This document shows, one piece after another, positions 34,164 through 43,367 of a stretch of DNA of 64,000 nt. Every line of letters starts with the position of its first letter. Positions within the stretch are counted from its first letter, which is position 1. The notes under the pieces were generated by a model that had not been told where the DNA came from, ran no database searches, and saw only the letters and a program-made list of their open reading frames with translations. The position numbers and the translations under genes are program-made. Source of the stretch: Lachnospiraceae bacterium (lineage in GTDB: Bacteria > Bacillota > Clostridia > Lachnospirales > Lachnospiraceae); contig JAETOL010000002.1 of the NCBI GenBank assembly GCA_021771755.1, positions 1 through 64,000 of the forward strand, given 5' to 3'.

Positions 34164-35336
34164 ATGGAAAACAAGATCAGAGTTTCTGAAGTATTGAAAA
34201 AATATACGATGGTTATTGTACTTGCACTGGTAATCATTTTGTTTACAGTGAATACAGGAGGAAAAATGCTTCTTCCGCAGAATGTCAATAACCTGATCGT
34301 ACAAAATGCATATGTATTTATTCTGGCAACAGGTATGCTGTTCTGTATTCTGACAGGAGGAAATATCGACCTGTCCGTAGGCTCCATTGTCTGTTTCGTT
34401 GGAGCTGTAGGCGGAAAAATGATGGTAACAAACGGAATGAATCCTTACCTTACCATGATCGTGATGCTTCTGGTAGGTCTTCTTATCGGCGCATGGCAGG
34501 GATTCTGGATTGCCTATGTGCGTATCCCTCCATTTATTGTAACTCTTGCAGGTATGCTGATATTCCGAGGTCTTTCCAATGTTGTTCTGGAAGGTATGAC
34601 GCTGGCTCCAATGCCGGACAGCTTCCTGGCATTGTTTAATAACTATGTACCGGATTTCTTTGGAGTAGAAGGCTTTAATCTGACCTGCTTCCTTGTGGGA
34701 GTGATCGTCTGTGTGATCTATGTGCTTCTTGTTATCAGAGGCCGTATTACAAGAGCCAAAAAAGGATATCGTGTAGAGCCTTTCGGCGGAGTGCTGATCA
34801 AAATGATCGTGATCTGTGCAGCAGTTCTGGCATTTATGTTCCGTCTGGCACAGTATAAAGGTATTCCAAATTCTCTGGTATGGATCGCTGTTGTAATTGC
34901 AGTGTATACTTATATTGCTTCTAAGACCACAGTAGGCCGTCATTTTTATGCGGTAGGCGGCAATGAAAAGGCTACTAAGCTTTCCGGTATCAACACGAAC
35001 AGAGTTTATTTTCTTGCTTATCTGAATATGGGATTTCTGTCAGCAGTTGCAGGCATGATCACAACAGCCCGCCTGAATTCTGCCAACCCGACAGCCGGAA
35101 CAAGCTTTGAGATGGATGCCATCGGTGCCTGCTTTATCGGCGGTGCGTCTGCATACGGCGGAACAGGAACAGTTCCCGGCGTTATTATCGGTGCTCTTCT
35201 GATGGGTGTTCTGAACCTTGGTATGAGTATCATGGGAGTTGACCAGAACATGCAGAAGGTGGTTAAGGGTCTTGTACTTCTGGCAGCCGTTATCTTTGAC
35301 GTAGTCAGCAAGAGAAAATCCTTTATTGTAAAATAA
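34164..35336 (+). CDS. Sugar ABC transporter permease (MmsB/GguB-like)
   Basis: 390 residues, about ten membrane helices, BPD_transp_2 type. Landmarks are FCILTGGNIDLSVGS in the first part, the EAA-like region of GNEKATKLSGINTN and GACFIGGASAYGGTGTVPGV near the end. It forms the channel for the ChvE-like binding protein and the double ATPase. The sugar is not identifiable from sequence; xylose, arabinose, glucose and galactose are usual. Confidence 0.92.
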   Translation: MENKIRVSEVLKKYTMVIVLALVIILFTVNTGGKMLLPQNVNNLIVQNAYVFILATGMLFCILTGGNIDLSVGSIVCFVGAVGGKMMVTNGMNPYLTMIVMLLVGLLIGAWQGFWIAYVRIPPFIVTLAGMLIFRGLSNVVLEGMTLAPMPDSFLALFNNYVPDFFGVEGFNLTCFLVGVIVCVIYVLLVIRGRITRAKKGYRVEPFGGVLIKMIVICAAVLAFMFRLAQYKGIPNSLVWIAVVIAVYTYIASKTTVGRHFYAVGGNEKATKLSGINTNRVYFLAYLNMGFLSAVAGMITTARLNSANPTAGTSFEMDAIGACFIGGASAYGGTGTVPGVIIGALLMGVLNLGMSIMGVDQNMQKVVKGLVLLAAVIFDVVSKRKSFIVK

Positions 35337-35357
35337 AAAGACAATTATGAAAATCAC

Positions 35358-35392
35358 ATCCCCGGACCGGACTGATGGTCCGGGGATATTTG
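35358..35392 (+). terminator. Terminator of the ChvE-like operon
   Basis: ATCCCCGGACC pairs with GGTCCGGGGAT around an 8-base loop; the tail ATTTGT is short. Confidence 0.7.
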
Positions 35393-35406
35393 TACCGGTG
35401 AACAGA

Positions 35407-35435
35407 TTGAAATAAGAAAAACTGTCTGGTATAGT
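35407..35435 (+). promoter_or_regulatory. Promoter of the C69 dipeptidase gene
   Basis: TTGAAA, 17 bases, TATAGT. Confidence 0.7.
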
Positions 35436-35476
35436 AGTTTTATGTAATTACATGTTTTACCAAGGAGAAAATACTT

Positions 35477-36958
35477 ATGCCATGCACAACAATTTTAATC
35501 GGAAAAAAAGCCTCTTATGACGGCTCAACGATTGTTGCGAGAAACGAAGATTCTCCTTCCGGAGAGTTTTGTGCCAAGAGACTGGAAGTCATGAAGCCGG
35601 AAGATCAGCCCAGACTTTATAAATCTGTTCTTTCCCATGTAGAGATTCCTCTTCCGGAAGCTCCTGTGCAGTATACATACCTTCCAAACAGCGATACAGT
35701 GGAAGGAATCTGGGGCGCCTACGGCGTCAATGAAAAAAATGTGTCTATGACTGCAACAGAAACCTTAACTACCAATGCAAGAGTGGCAGGAGGAGATCCT
35801 CTTGTGGTTTACAGAAAAGCGCAGGGAGATCAGCCTGAAATCAAAGGCGGAATCGGAGAGGAGGATCTGGTAACGATTGTCCTTCCCTATATTTCTTCGG
35901 CAAGAGAAGGTGTACAGAGACTGGGAAACCTTCTGGAAACTTACGGAACCTATGAGATGAATGGAATTGCTTTTCAGGATGAGAATGAGATCTGGTGGCT
36001 GGAAACCATCGGAGGTCATAACTGGATCGCAAAAAGAGTACCGGATAATGAATATGTGGTAATGCCAAACCAGCTTGGAATTGACAGTTTTGATCTGGAG
36101 GATGCTTACGGGGAAGAAAGAAACCATATGTGTTCCGGGACTTTAAGAAAGCTGATAGAAGAAAATCATCTGGATCTTCGCATGGATCCGGAAGAGGAGT
36201 TTAATCCCAGGGATGCCTTTGGCTCTCATGACGATTCTGACCATGTTTACAATACACCCCGTGCCTGGGCTATGCTTCGTTATTTTAATCCCCGTACTTA
36301 TACCTGGGACGGTCCGGATGCAGAATATGGTCCGGAGGATGATGACCTTCCATGGTCTCTTGTTCCGGAAAAAAAGATTACCGTAGAAGACGTGAAATGG
36401 GTTCTCTCTAATCATTATCAGGGAACACCGTATGATGTATACGGAAAGAAAAATAAAGAGGCTGGCATATACCGGGCAATTGGCGTAAACAGAAATAACG
36501 CTCTGGGTCTGGTGCAGATCAGACCTTATATGCCGGAGCCTTTGAAGGTTCTTCAGTGGCTGGCTGTGGGATCCAATGTATTTAATGCCATGATTCCTGT
36601 TTATCCTCATGTGGATAAGATGCCGGAATATCTTTCAAAGGCATATGTAAAGCCAACGACAGAAAGCTTCTACTGGGTAAACCGGATTATCGGAGCCCTG
36701 GCGGACGCTCATTATTATGAGAACCAGTCCAATATTGAACGGTATCAGGCAGCGGTAGACCGTAAGGTATATGCGCTGGTCAATAAATTTGACCGGGAAT
36801 TTATGGAGAAAAAGCCTGAAAATGAGAAAGCGTTTTTTGAGGCCGCCAATCAGGAGATTTCTGATTTTACACAAGAGAAGACAACAGAGGTTCTGGATAA
36901 GGTGCTGTTTACCTCAAGCAGTTTGATGAGGAATGGATTTTCCAGAAGCGATTCCTGA
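35477..36958 (+). CDS. C69-family dipeptidase
   Basis: 493 residues of the N-terminal-nucleophile dipeptidase family. The nucleophile is Cys3 in MPCTTILIG, exposed after removal of the first two residues; the following DGSTIVARNEDS is the conserved block, and WWLETIGGHNWIAKRVPD is typical of the core. It cleaves dipeptides in the cytoplasm; there is no signal peptide. CAAGGAGA precedes the ATG. It is a single gene with its own promoter. Confidence 0.9.
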   Translation: MPCTTILIGKKASYDGSTIVARNEDSPSGEFCAKRLEVMKPEDQPRLYKSVLSHVEIPLPEAPVQYTYLPNSDTVEGIWGAYGVNEKNVSMTATETLTTNARVAGGDPLVVYRKAQGDQPEIKGGIGEEDLVTIVLPYISSAREGVQRLGNLLETYGTYEMNGIAFQDENEIWWLETIGGHNWIAKRVPDNEYVVMPNQLGIDSFDLEDAYGEERNHMCSGTLRKLIEENHLDLRMDPEEEFNPRDAFGSHDDSDHVYNTPRAWAMLRYFNPRTYTWDGPDAEYGPEDDDLPWSLVPEKKITVEDVKWVLSNHYQGTPYDVYGKKNKEAGIYRAIGVNRNNALGLVQIRPYMPEPLKVLQWLAVGSNVFNAMIPVYPHVDKMPEYLSKAYVKPTTESFYWVNRIIGALADAHYYENQSNIERYQAAVDRKVYALVNKFDREFMEKKPENEKAFFEAANQEISDFTQEKTTEVLDKVLFTSSSLMRNGFSRSDS

Positions 36959-36965
36959 AAAAGGC

Positions 36966-36995
36966 TTGACAGAAGGAATTTATTCATTTTATAAT
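36966..36995 (+). promoter_or_regulatory. Promoter of the ileS T-box transcript
   Basis: Perfect TTGACA, 18 bases, perfect TATAAT; the transcript should begin near 37002. Confidence 0.8.
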
Positions 36996-37019
36996 ATAGT
37001 CTGCATATACAATCACGTA

Positions 37020-37292
37020 AAAACTGTGATGGAGACAGTAAGCCGCAGACATTACAGACTGACTGAGAAGAGATCGAACGCTTCAGAGAACCGGGGGCAG
37101 GTGGAAGCCCGGCGCAAGTAGAAACGGCTGAATATCACTCCGGAGTTTCCAGCCTGAAACTGACAGGGAATAGGGTCGGACGGTTTCCCGCCGTTAAAGG
37201 GGACATGTATTGGCAGGATTTTGCCTGTACAGTGTATGAGGTGGTGCGAAGTGAAGTATACTCTCGTCCTTTTACAGGACGGGAGTTTTTTA
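37020..37292 (+). ncRNA. Isoleucine T-box leader
   Basis: Stem I features include CTGTGATGGAGACAGTA near the start; its 3' side ends AGATCGAACG, placing the specifier codon ATC (Ile) at 37073-37075. A stem II/III region (CCGGGGGCAGGTGGAAGCCC) follows. The T-box AGGTGGTGCGA (37239-37249) contains TGGT, which can pair with the 3' end of uncharged tRNA-Ile. It overlaps the competing antiterminator, and the terminator CTCTCGTCC/GGACGGGAG with a T-run is at 37261-37291. Uncharged tRNA-Ile should allow readthrough into ileS. Confidence 0.9.
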
Positions 37293-37293
37293 T

Positions 37294-37335
37294 TTGTTAG
37301 GAAAGCAGTACATTCTGTACTAACTTTCCTAACAA
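37294..37335 (+). repeat. Perfect-arm hairpin directly after the T-box terminator (repeat copy 2)
   Basis: TTGTTAGGAAAG (37294-37305) pairs with CTTTCCTAACAA (37324-37335), and AGTACA with TGTACT around TTC. Bases 37299-37320 match the sequence at 22766-22787 with one difference. Confidence 0.65.
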
Positions 37336-37343
37336 ACAAAAAA

Positions 37344-37476
37344 CGCTCCGCGAGGATGCGACCAGATGCATACGGAATATGACTGCCCATGGCAGTCTGC
37401 ATCTGGCGCGCAAAGCGGAACAAGTCCCTCAACGATTGAGGGATTTAGGGGGTTCGAGGCGGACTCGTCCGCTTTT
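37344..37476 (+). repeat. Structured, probably dispersed intergenic element before ileS
   Basis: Three consecutive perfect stems: CCAGATGCA/TGCATCTGG (37362-37406) enclosing GACTGCC/GGCAGTC; TCCCTCAA/TTGAGGGA (37425-37443); and GCGGAC/GTCCGC (37459-37472) followed by TTTT, which looks like another terminator. It lies between the T-box terminator and the ileS start, a stretch of about 200 bases that a T-box gene normally lacks. A short ORF within it (37379-37558), beginning MTAHGSLHLARKAEQ, resembles short predicted proteins I recall across Lachnospiraceae, so I read it as a mobile or dispersed repeat. Confidence 0.5.
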
Positions 37477-37520
37477 CTATTATTCATATACTACCAGTTA
37501 TGAGACAGGAGGAATTTATC

Positions 37521-40500
37521 GTGTATCAGAAAGTAGATACGAACCTGAACTTTGTTGACCGTGAAAAAAAGGTCGAGCAGTTCTGGAAAGAAAACCATAT
37601 TTTTGAAAAAAGTATGGACAGCCGTAAGGAAGGAGAAACCTATACCTTTTATGATGGACCGCCTACCGCTAACGGCAAACCTCACATCGGCCATGTACTG
37701 ACCCGTGTTATCAAGGATATGATTCCCAGATACCGTACAATGAAAGGAAACATGGTTCCGCGTAAGGCAGGCTGGGACACTCACGGACTTCCGGTAGAGC
37801 TTGAGGTTGAGAAGAAACTTGGACTTGACGGCAAGGAGCAGATCGAGGCTTACGGTATGGAGCCGTTTATCCAGCAGTGTAAGGAAAGTGTCTGGAAATA
37901 CAAAGGAATGTGGGAGAATTTTTCCTCTACTGTTGGTTTCTGGGCAGACATGGATCATCCTTATGTAACCTATGACGACAACTATATTGAGTCTGAGTGG
38001 TGGGCTCTTAAAGAAATCTGGAATAAAGATCTTCTTTATAAAGGATTTAAGATCGTGCCTTACTGCCCACGCTGCGGAACCCCGCTTTCTGCACAGGAGG
38101 TTTCCCAGGGCTATAAGACAGTCAAGGAACGTTCTGCAATCGTTCGTTTTAAGGTTGTAGGAGAGGATGCTTATTTCCTGGCATGGACAACCACACCATG
38201 GACACTTCCTTCCAACCTGGCACTCTGTGTAAATCCGGATGAGACTTACTGTAAGGTAAAGGCAGCAGACGGATACACCTATTATATGGCAGAGGCTCTT
38301 CTGGACAAGGTTCTTGGTAAGCTTGCCAAAGAGGATGAAAAGGCTTACGAGGTTCTGGAAACCTATAAAGGAACCGATCTGGAATACAAAGAGTATGAGC
38401 CTCTCTGGGAATGTACCAGAGAAGCAGCTGCAAAGCAGAAGAAAAAAGCGCATTATGTAGTATGCGACAGCTATGTTACCATGAGCGACGGTACCGGTAT
38501 CGTTCATATTGCTCCGGCATTTGGTGAGGACGATAACCGTGTGGGCCGCGATTACAACCTTCCGTTTGTACAGTTTGTAGACGGACAGGGAAATATGGCA
38601 AAAGAAACTCCATATGCAGGAGTATTTGTAAAGAAGGCAGATCCGCTTGTACTTGTTGACCTTGACAAAGAAGGCAAGCTGTTTGATGCTCCGAAGTTTG
38701 AGCACGACTATCCGCACTGCTGGCGCTGCGACACACCGCTGATCTACTATGCACGGGAGTCCTGGTTCATCAAAATGACAGCAGTAAAGGACGATCTGAT
38801 CCGCAACAATAATACCATCAACTGGATTCCGGAAAGCATCGGAAAAGGCCGTTTCGGCGACTGGCTGGAAAACGTTCAGGACTGGGGTATTTCCAGAAAC
38901 CGTTACTGGGGCACACCACTGAATATCTGGCAGTGTGAATGTGGACATATGCACTCCATCGGAAGCCGTCAGGAGCTTTATGAGATGAGCGGTGATGAGA
39001 AGGCGAAGACCGTAGAGCTTCATCGCCCTTACATTGATGAGATCACTATGAAGTGTCCGGAGTGCGGCGGAACCATGCACCGTGTACCGGAGGTAATTGA
39101 CTGCTGGTTTGACTCAGGAGCCATGCCTTTTGCACAGCATCATTATCCATTTGAAAATCAGGATCTGTTTGAACAGCAGTTCCCGGCAGATTTCATTTCC
39201 GAGGCAGTTGACCAGACAAGAGGATGGTTCTATTCTCTTCTGGCAGAATCCACTCTGCTGTTTAACAAGGCTCCGTACAGAAATGTTATCGTTCTTGGCC
39301 ATGTACAGGATGAGAACGGACAGAAGATGAGTAAGTCCAAAGGAAACGCAGTAGATCCTTTTGATGCTCTTGAAAAATACGGCGCAGACGCGATCCGCTG
39401 GTATTTCTATATCAACAGTGCTCCATGGCTTCCGAACCGTTTCCACGGCAAGGCAGTTGTAGAGGGACAGCGTAAATTTATGAGCACACTTTGGAATACT
39501 TATGCATTCTTTGTGCTTTATGCGAATATTGATGAATTTAATCCGACGAAATATACACTGGATTACGATCAGCTTCCGGTTATGGACAAATGGCTTCTCA
39601 GCAAGCTGAACTCTGTGGTAAAAGCAGTAGATGAAAATCTGGCAAACTACAAGATCCCGGAAAGTGCAAGAGCTCTTCAGGAATTTGTAGATGAAATGAG
39701 TAACTGGTATGTAAGAAGAAGCCGCGAGCGTTTCTGGGCAAAGGGAATGGAGCAGGATAAGATCAATGCCTATATGACTCTTTATACAGCCCTTGTGACA
39801 ATCTCCAAGGCTGCAGCGCCTATGATTCCGTTTATGACAGAGGACATGTACCAGAACCTGGTAAGAAGCGTAGATAAGAACACACCGGAAAGTATCCATC
39901 TCTGCGACTTCCCTGAAGTAAAAACAGAATGGATCAACAAAGAACTGGAAGAGGACATGGAAGCTCTTCTGAAGGTGGTTGTTCTTGGACGTGCGGCAAG
40001 AAATACGGCCAATATCAAGAACCGTCAGCCTATCGGCACAATGTATGTAAAATCTGAGAAAGAAATGGATCAGTTCTACACAGACATTATTGCAGACGAG
40101 CTGAATGTAAAAGAGGTTAAATTTGCAAAAGATGTAGAATCCTTTATTTCCTACAGCTTTAAACCGCAGCTCCGTACTGTGGGACCAAAGTATGGCAAGC
40201 TTCTGGGCGGTATCCGTACAGCCCTTACAGAGATGAATGGTACAGCGGCTATGAAGAAACTGAAGGAAACAGGACTTCTTACTCTGGATATCAATGGAAA
40301 TAAAGTGGAACTGGCTGAGGAGGATCTCCTGATCGAGACTGCCCAGACAGAAGGCTATGTAACAGAGACAGACGGAGATACTTCTGTAGTCCTGGATACA
40401 AACCTGACACCGGAGCTGATCGAAGAGGGATTTGTCCGCGAGATCATCAGTAAGATCCAGACTATGCGAAAAGAGGCTGGTTTTGAGGTTATGGATAAGA

Positions 40501-40673
40501 TCCATGTTTATGCAAAGGATAACAAGTGTATCATGGATATTATGGAAAAACATAAAGAGGAGATCATGTCAGAAGTGCTGGCAGAGGAGATCACCCTCAA
40601 TGAAACCGATGGTTATGTAAAAGAATGGAATATCAATAAAGAGAATGTTGTTCTCGGAGTAACCAGAAAGTAG
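37521..40673 (+). CDS. ileS: Isoleucyl-tRNA synthetase (IleS2-type)
   Basis: 1050 residues. It attaches isoleucine to tRNA-Ile in the cytoplasm. The HIGH motif is in NGKPHIGHVLTR (about 54-57), the KMSKS loop in GQKMSKSKGN (about 602), an editing domain lies between (WTTTPWTLPSN, GTGIVHIAPAFG), and an anticodon-binding region follows. Length and the surrounding LTRVIKDMIPRYRTMKG sequence point to the IleS2 clade, often less sensitive to mupirocin. The start is GTG 37521, since AGGAGG lies 8 bases before it; the in-frame ATG at 37500 has no ribosome site. It is regulated by the T-box upstream. Confidence 0.95.
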   Translation: MYQKVDTNLNFVDREKKVEQFWKENHIFEKSMDSRKEGETYTFYDGPPTANGKPHIGHVLTRVIKDMIPRYRTMKGNMVPRKAGWDTHGLPVELEVEKKLGLDGKEQIEAYGMEPFIQQCKESVWKYKGMWENFSSTVGFWADMDHPYVTYDDNYIESEWWALKEIWNKDLLYKGFKIVPYCPRCGTPLSAQEVSQGYKTVKERSAIVRFKVVGEDAYFLAWTTTPWTLPSNLALCVNPDETYCKVKAADGYTYYMAEALLDKVLGKLAKEDEKAYEVLETYKGTDLEYKEYEPLWECTREAAAKQKKKAHYVVCDSYVTMSDGTGIVHIAPAFGEDDNRVGRDYNLPFVQFVDGQGNMAKETPYAGVFVKKADPLVLVDLDKEGKLFDAPKFEHDYPHCWRCDTPLIYYARESWFIKMTAVKDDLIRNNNTINWIPESIGKGRFGDWLENVQDWGISRNRYWGTPLNIWQCECGHMHSIGSRQELYEMSGDEKAKTVELHRPYIDEITMKCPECGGTMHRVPEVIDCWFDSGAMPFAQHHYPFENQDLFEQQFPADFISEAVDQTRGWFYSLLAESTLLFNKAPYRNVIVLGHVQDENGQKMSKSKGNAVDPFDALEKYGADAIRWYFYINSAPWLPNRFHGKAVVEGQRKFMSTLWNTYAFFVLYANIDEFNPTKYTLDYDQLPVMDKWLLSKLNSVVKAVDENLANYKIPESARALQEFVDEMSNWYVRRSRERFWAKGMEQDKINAYMTLYTALVTISKAAAPMIPFMTEDMYQNLVRSVDKNTPESIHLCDFPEVKTEWINKELEEDMEALLKVVVLGRAARNTANIKNRQPIGTMYVKSEKEMDQFYTDIIADELNVKEVKFAKDVESFISYSFKPQLRTVGPKYGKLLGGIRTALTEMNGTAAMKKLKETGLLTLDINGNKVELAEEDLLIETAQTEGYVTETDGDTSVVLDTNLTPELIEEGFVREIISKIQTMRKEAGFEVMDKIHVYAKDNKCIMDIMEKHKEEIMSEVLAEEITLNETDGYVKEWNINKENVVLGVTRK

Positions 40674-40686
40674 GAGGAAAGAGAAA

Positions 40687-43149
40687 ATGATTAACAAGCA
40701 GTTTAAAAAAGAGGCGTTTAAAGAAAGCGTGAAAGAAAACGTAAAGTTTTTATACCGCAAGACACTGGAGGAGGCAACACAGGAGCAGATCTTCCAGGCA
40801 GTCAGCTATACAGTAAAGGACGTGATCATTGATAACTGGCTGGAGTCACAGAATGCATATCACGAAAAGGATCCGAAGATTGTTTATTATATGTCCATGG
40901 AGTTCCTTATGGGACGTGCCCTTGGAAACAACCTTCTGAACCTTACCGCATATAACGAGGTAAAGGAAGCTCTTGATGAGCTGGGACTTGACCTGAACGC
41001 GATCGAAGACCAGGAGCCGGATCCGGCTCTTGGAAACGGCGGTCTGGGACGTCTGGCAGCATGCTTCCTGGATTCTCTGGCAACCCTGAACTACTGTGCA
41101 TACGGCTGTGGTATCCGTTACCGCTATGGTATGTTCAAACAGCAGATCAAGGATGGTTTCCAGTATGAGGTACCGGATAACTGGCTGAAAAACGGATATC
41201 CTTTTGAACTGCGCCGTCCGGAATATGCAAAGGAAGTACACTTCGGCGGATATGTACGTGTAGAGTACGATCAGGCTACCGGCACAAATAAATTCATCCA
41301 TGAAGGATACCAGGCAGTAAAAGCAGTTCCGTTTGATATGCCGATCCTTGGATATAACAACAAGATCGTAAACACTCTTCGTATCTGGGATGCAGAGCCG
41401 ATCGTTGATTTCGGACTTGATTCCTTTGATAAGGGTGACTACAAGAAGGCGGTAGAGCAGGAAAACCTTGCCCGCAATATCGTAGAGGTACTTTATCCGA
41501 ACGATAACCATATGGCAGGTAAAGAGCTTCGTCTGAAACAGCAGTATTTCTTTGTTTCTGCCAGTCTTCAGGCAGCAATTGAAAAATACAAAAAAGACCA
41601 TGATGATATCCGCAAGCTTTATGAGAAGGTTGTCTTCCAGATGAACGATACTCATCCGACTGTGGCAGTTGCAGAGCTTATGCGTATCCTTATGGACGAA
41701 GAAGGTCTTGGCTGGGATGAGGCTTGGGAGATCACAACCAAGTGTGTTGCTTATACAAACCATACTATTATGTCCGAGGCACTGGAAAAATGGCCGATCG
41801 AGCTGTTCTCCAGACTTCTTCCCCGTGTATACCAGATCATCGAGGAGATCAACAGAAGATTCATCCTTGATATCCAGGCTAAATATCCGGGTAACTATGA
41901 GAAAATCAAAAAGATGGCGATCATCTATGATGGTCAGGTAAAAATGGCTCACCTTGCAATCGCTGCAGGCTTCTCTGTAAACGGTGTTGCAAGACTTCAC
42001 ACAGAGATCCTGAAAAACCAGGAGCTGAGAGACTTCTATGAGATGATGCCGGAAAAATTCAACAACAAGACAAACGGTATCACACAGAGACGTTTCCTGC
42101 TTCACGGAAACCAGCTTCTTGCAAACTGGGTAACCGATCATATCGGACCGGAATGGATCACAGATCTTTCCCAGATCAGCAAGCTGAAACTTTATGTGGA
42201 TGACGAAAAGGCACAGCAGGAGTTCATGAACATCAAATACCAGAACAAGGTTCGCCTTGCAAAATATATTCTGGAGCATAACGGTGTTGAGGTAGATCCG
42301 CGTTCCATCTTCGATGTTCAGGTTAAGAGACTTCACGAGTACAAACGTCAGCTTCTGAATATCCTTCATGTGATTTATCTGTATGACCAGATCAAGCTTC
42401 ATCCGGAGATGGATTTCTACCCGAGAACCTTTATCTTCGGTGCAAAGGCTTCTGCAGGTTATCATACAGCCAAGAAGATCATCAAACTGATCAACTCAGT
42501 TGCAGATGTGGTAAATAACGATAAGTCCATCAACAACAAGCTGAAAGTTGTATTTATTGAGAACTATCGTGTATCCAATGCAGAGATGATCTTTGCCGCT
42601 GCAGATGTTTCCGAGCAGATTTCCACAGCAAGTAAAGAGGCTTCCGGTACAGGTAACATGAAGTTCATGCTGAACGGTGCACCTACTCTGGGAACTATGG
42701 ACGGTGCAAACGTGGAGATTGTTGAGGAGGTTGGAGAGGAAAACGCATTTATCTTCGGTCTCAGCTCTGATGAAGTCATCAATTATGAGAACAATGGCGG
42801 TTATGATCCAAACGTGATCTACAACACAGACGGCGAGATCCGTCAGGTTCTTATGGAGCTGATCAACGGAACCTTCTCTCATGATACAGAACTGTTCCGC
42901 GACCTGTATGATTCCCTTCTTACAACGAAGAATACAGACCGTGCAGACAGATACTTTATCCTGGCTGACTTCCGTTCCTATGCGGCAGCACAGAAACGTG
43001 TAGAGGAAGCATACCGCGACGAAAAACGCTGGGCTCGTATGGCAATGATGAACACTGCATGCAGCGGTAAGTTCACATCAGACAGAACAATCCAGGAATA
43101 TGTAGACGATATCTGGCATCTGGATAAGGTTATGATCGAGACAAAATAA
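40687..43149 (+). CDS. glgP: Glycogen/alpha-glucan phosphorylase
   Basis: 820 residues. The PLP-binding Lys is K659 in ASGTGNMKFMLNG, followed by TMDGANVEI; the N-terminal half has DPALGNGGLGRLAACFLDSL and FQMNDTHPT, all hallmarks of GT35 phosphorylases. It releases glucose 1-phosphate from glycogen in the cytoplasm. It follows ileS by 13 bases with AGGAGGAAAG and no terminator between, so part of its expression should come from the isoleucine T-box transcript. No other glycogen genes are nearby. Confidence 0.95.
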   Translation: MINKQFKKEAFKESVKENVKFLYRKTLEEATQEQIFQAVSYTVKDVIIDNWLESQNAYHEKDPKIVYYMSMEFLMGRALGNNLLNLTAYNEVKEALDELGLDLNAIEDQEPDPALGNGGLGRLAACFLDSLATLNYCAYGCGIRYRYGMFKQQIKDGFQYEVPDNWLKNGYPFELRRPEYAKEVHFGGYVRVEYDQATGTNKFIHEGYQAVKAVPFDMPILGYNNKIVNTLRIWDAEPIVDFGLDSFDKGDYKKAVEQENLARNIVEVLYPNDNHMAGKELRLKQQYFFVSASLQAAIEKYKKDHDDIRKLYEKVVFQMNDTHPTVAVAELMRILMDEEGLGWDEAWEITTKCVAYTNHTIMSEALEKWPIELFSRLLPRVYQIIEEINRRFILDIQAKYPGNYEKIKKMAIIYDGQVKMAHLAIAAGFSVNGVARLHTEILKNQELRDFYEMMPEKFNNKTNGITQRRFLLHGNQLLANWVTDHIGPEWITDLSQISKLKLYVDDEKAQQEFMNIKYQNKVRLAKYILEHNGVEVDPRSIFDVQVKRLHEYKRQLLNILHVIYLYDQIKLHPEMDFYPRTFIFGAKASAGYHTAKKIIKLINSVADVVNNDKSINNKLKVVFIENYRVSNAEMIFAAADVSEQISTASKEASGTGNMKFMLNGAPTLGTMDGANVEIVEEVGEENAFIFGLSSDEVINYENNGGYDPNVIYNTDGEIRQVLMELINGTFSHDTELFRDLYDSLLTTKNTDRADRYFILADFRSYAAAQKRVEEAYRDEKRWARMAMMNTACSGKFTSDRTIQEYVDDIWHLDKVMIETK

Positions 43150-43173
43150 AGAATACGCTGATACAGCAGAGAA

Positions 43174-43230
43174 AGAGCTGCTGCAGACTTTTGAACCATA
43201 ATAGGGAGAAGGTCTGCAGCGGCTCTTTTT
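43174..43230 (+). terminator. Terminator of the ileS-glgP transcript
   Basis: AGAGCTGCTGCAGAC pairs with GTCTGCAGCGGCTCT (one G-T pair) and TTTTT follows. Confidence 0.85.
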
Positions 43231-43260
43231 ACTTATGCTGACAAAGCCAATATGCAAAGA

Positions 43261-43297
43261 GATAGAATTTGTACGGGATTTCTGTAGTTATTACACT
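43261..43297 (+). promoter_or_regulatory. Promoter and operator-like box of GH125 gene
   Basis: TAGAATTTGTAC (43263-43274) ends in a -35-like TTGTAC; 17 bases later is TACACT (43292-43297). The same box occurs before the GH38 gene and the ABC importer operon of this locus. Confidence 0.6.
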
Positions 43298-43367
43298 GTA
43301 TCAGAATCAGAGAGGCTGATAGAATGAAAATTAAATACAGAAATATACGGAGGCAGCAAAGTTTACT

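Noticed and set aside
37379-37558. 59-codon ORF overlapping the ileS start
   Set aside because: It runs through stable hairpins and into ileS in another frame, with no ribosome site; it is better explained as part of a repeat element.
37491-39080. 529-codon open frame on the minus strand across ileS
   Set aside because: It is antisense to a certain synthetase, its sequence is rich in Cys, His, Phe and Ile as expected from reversed codons, and it has no ribosome site or family resemblance.
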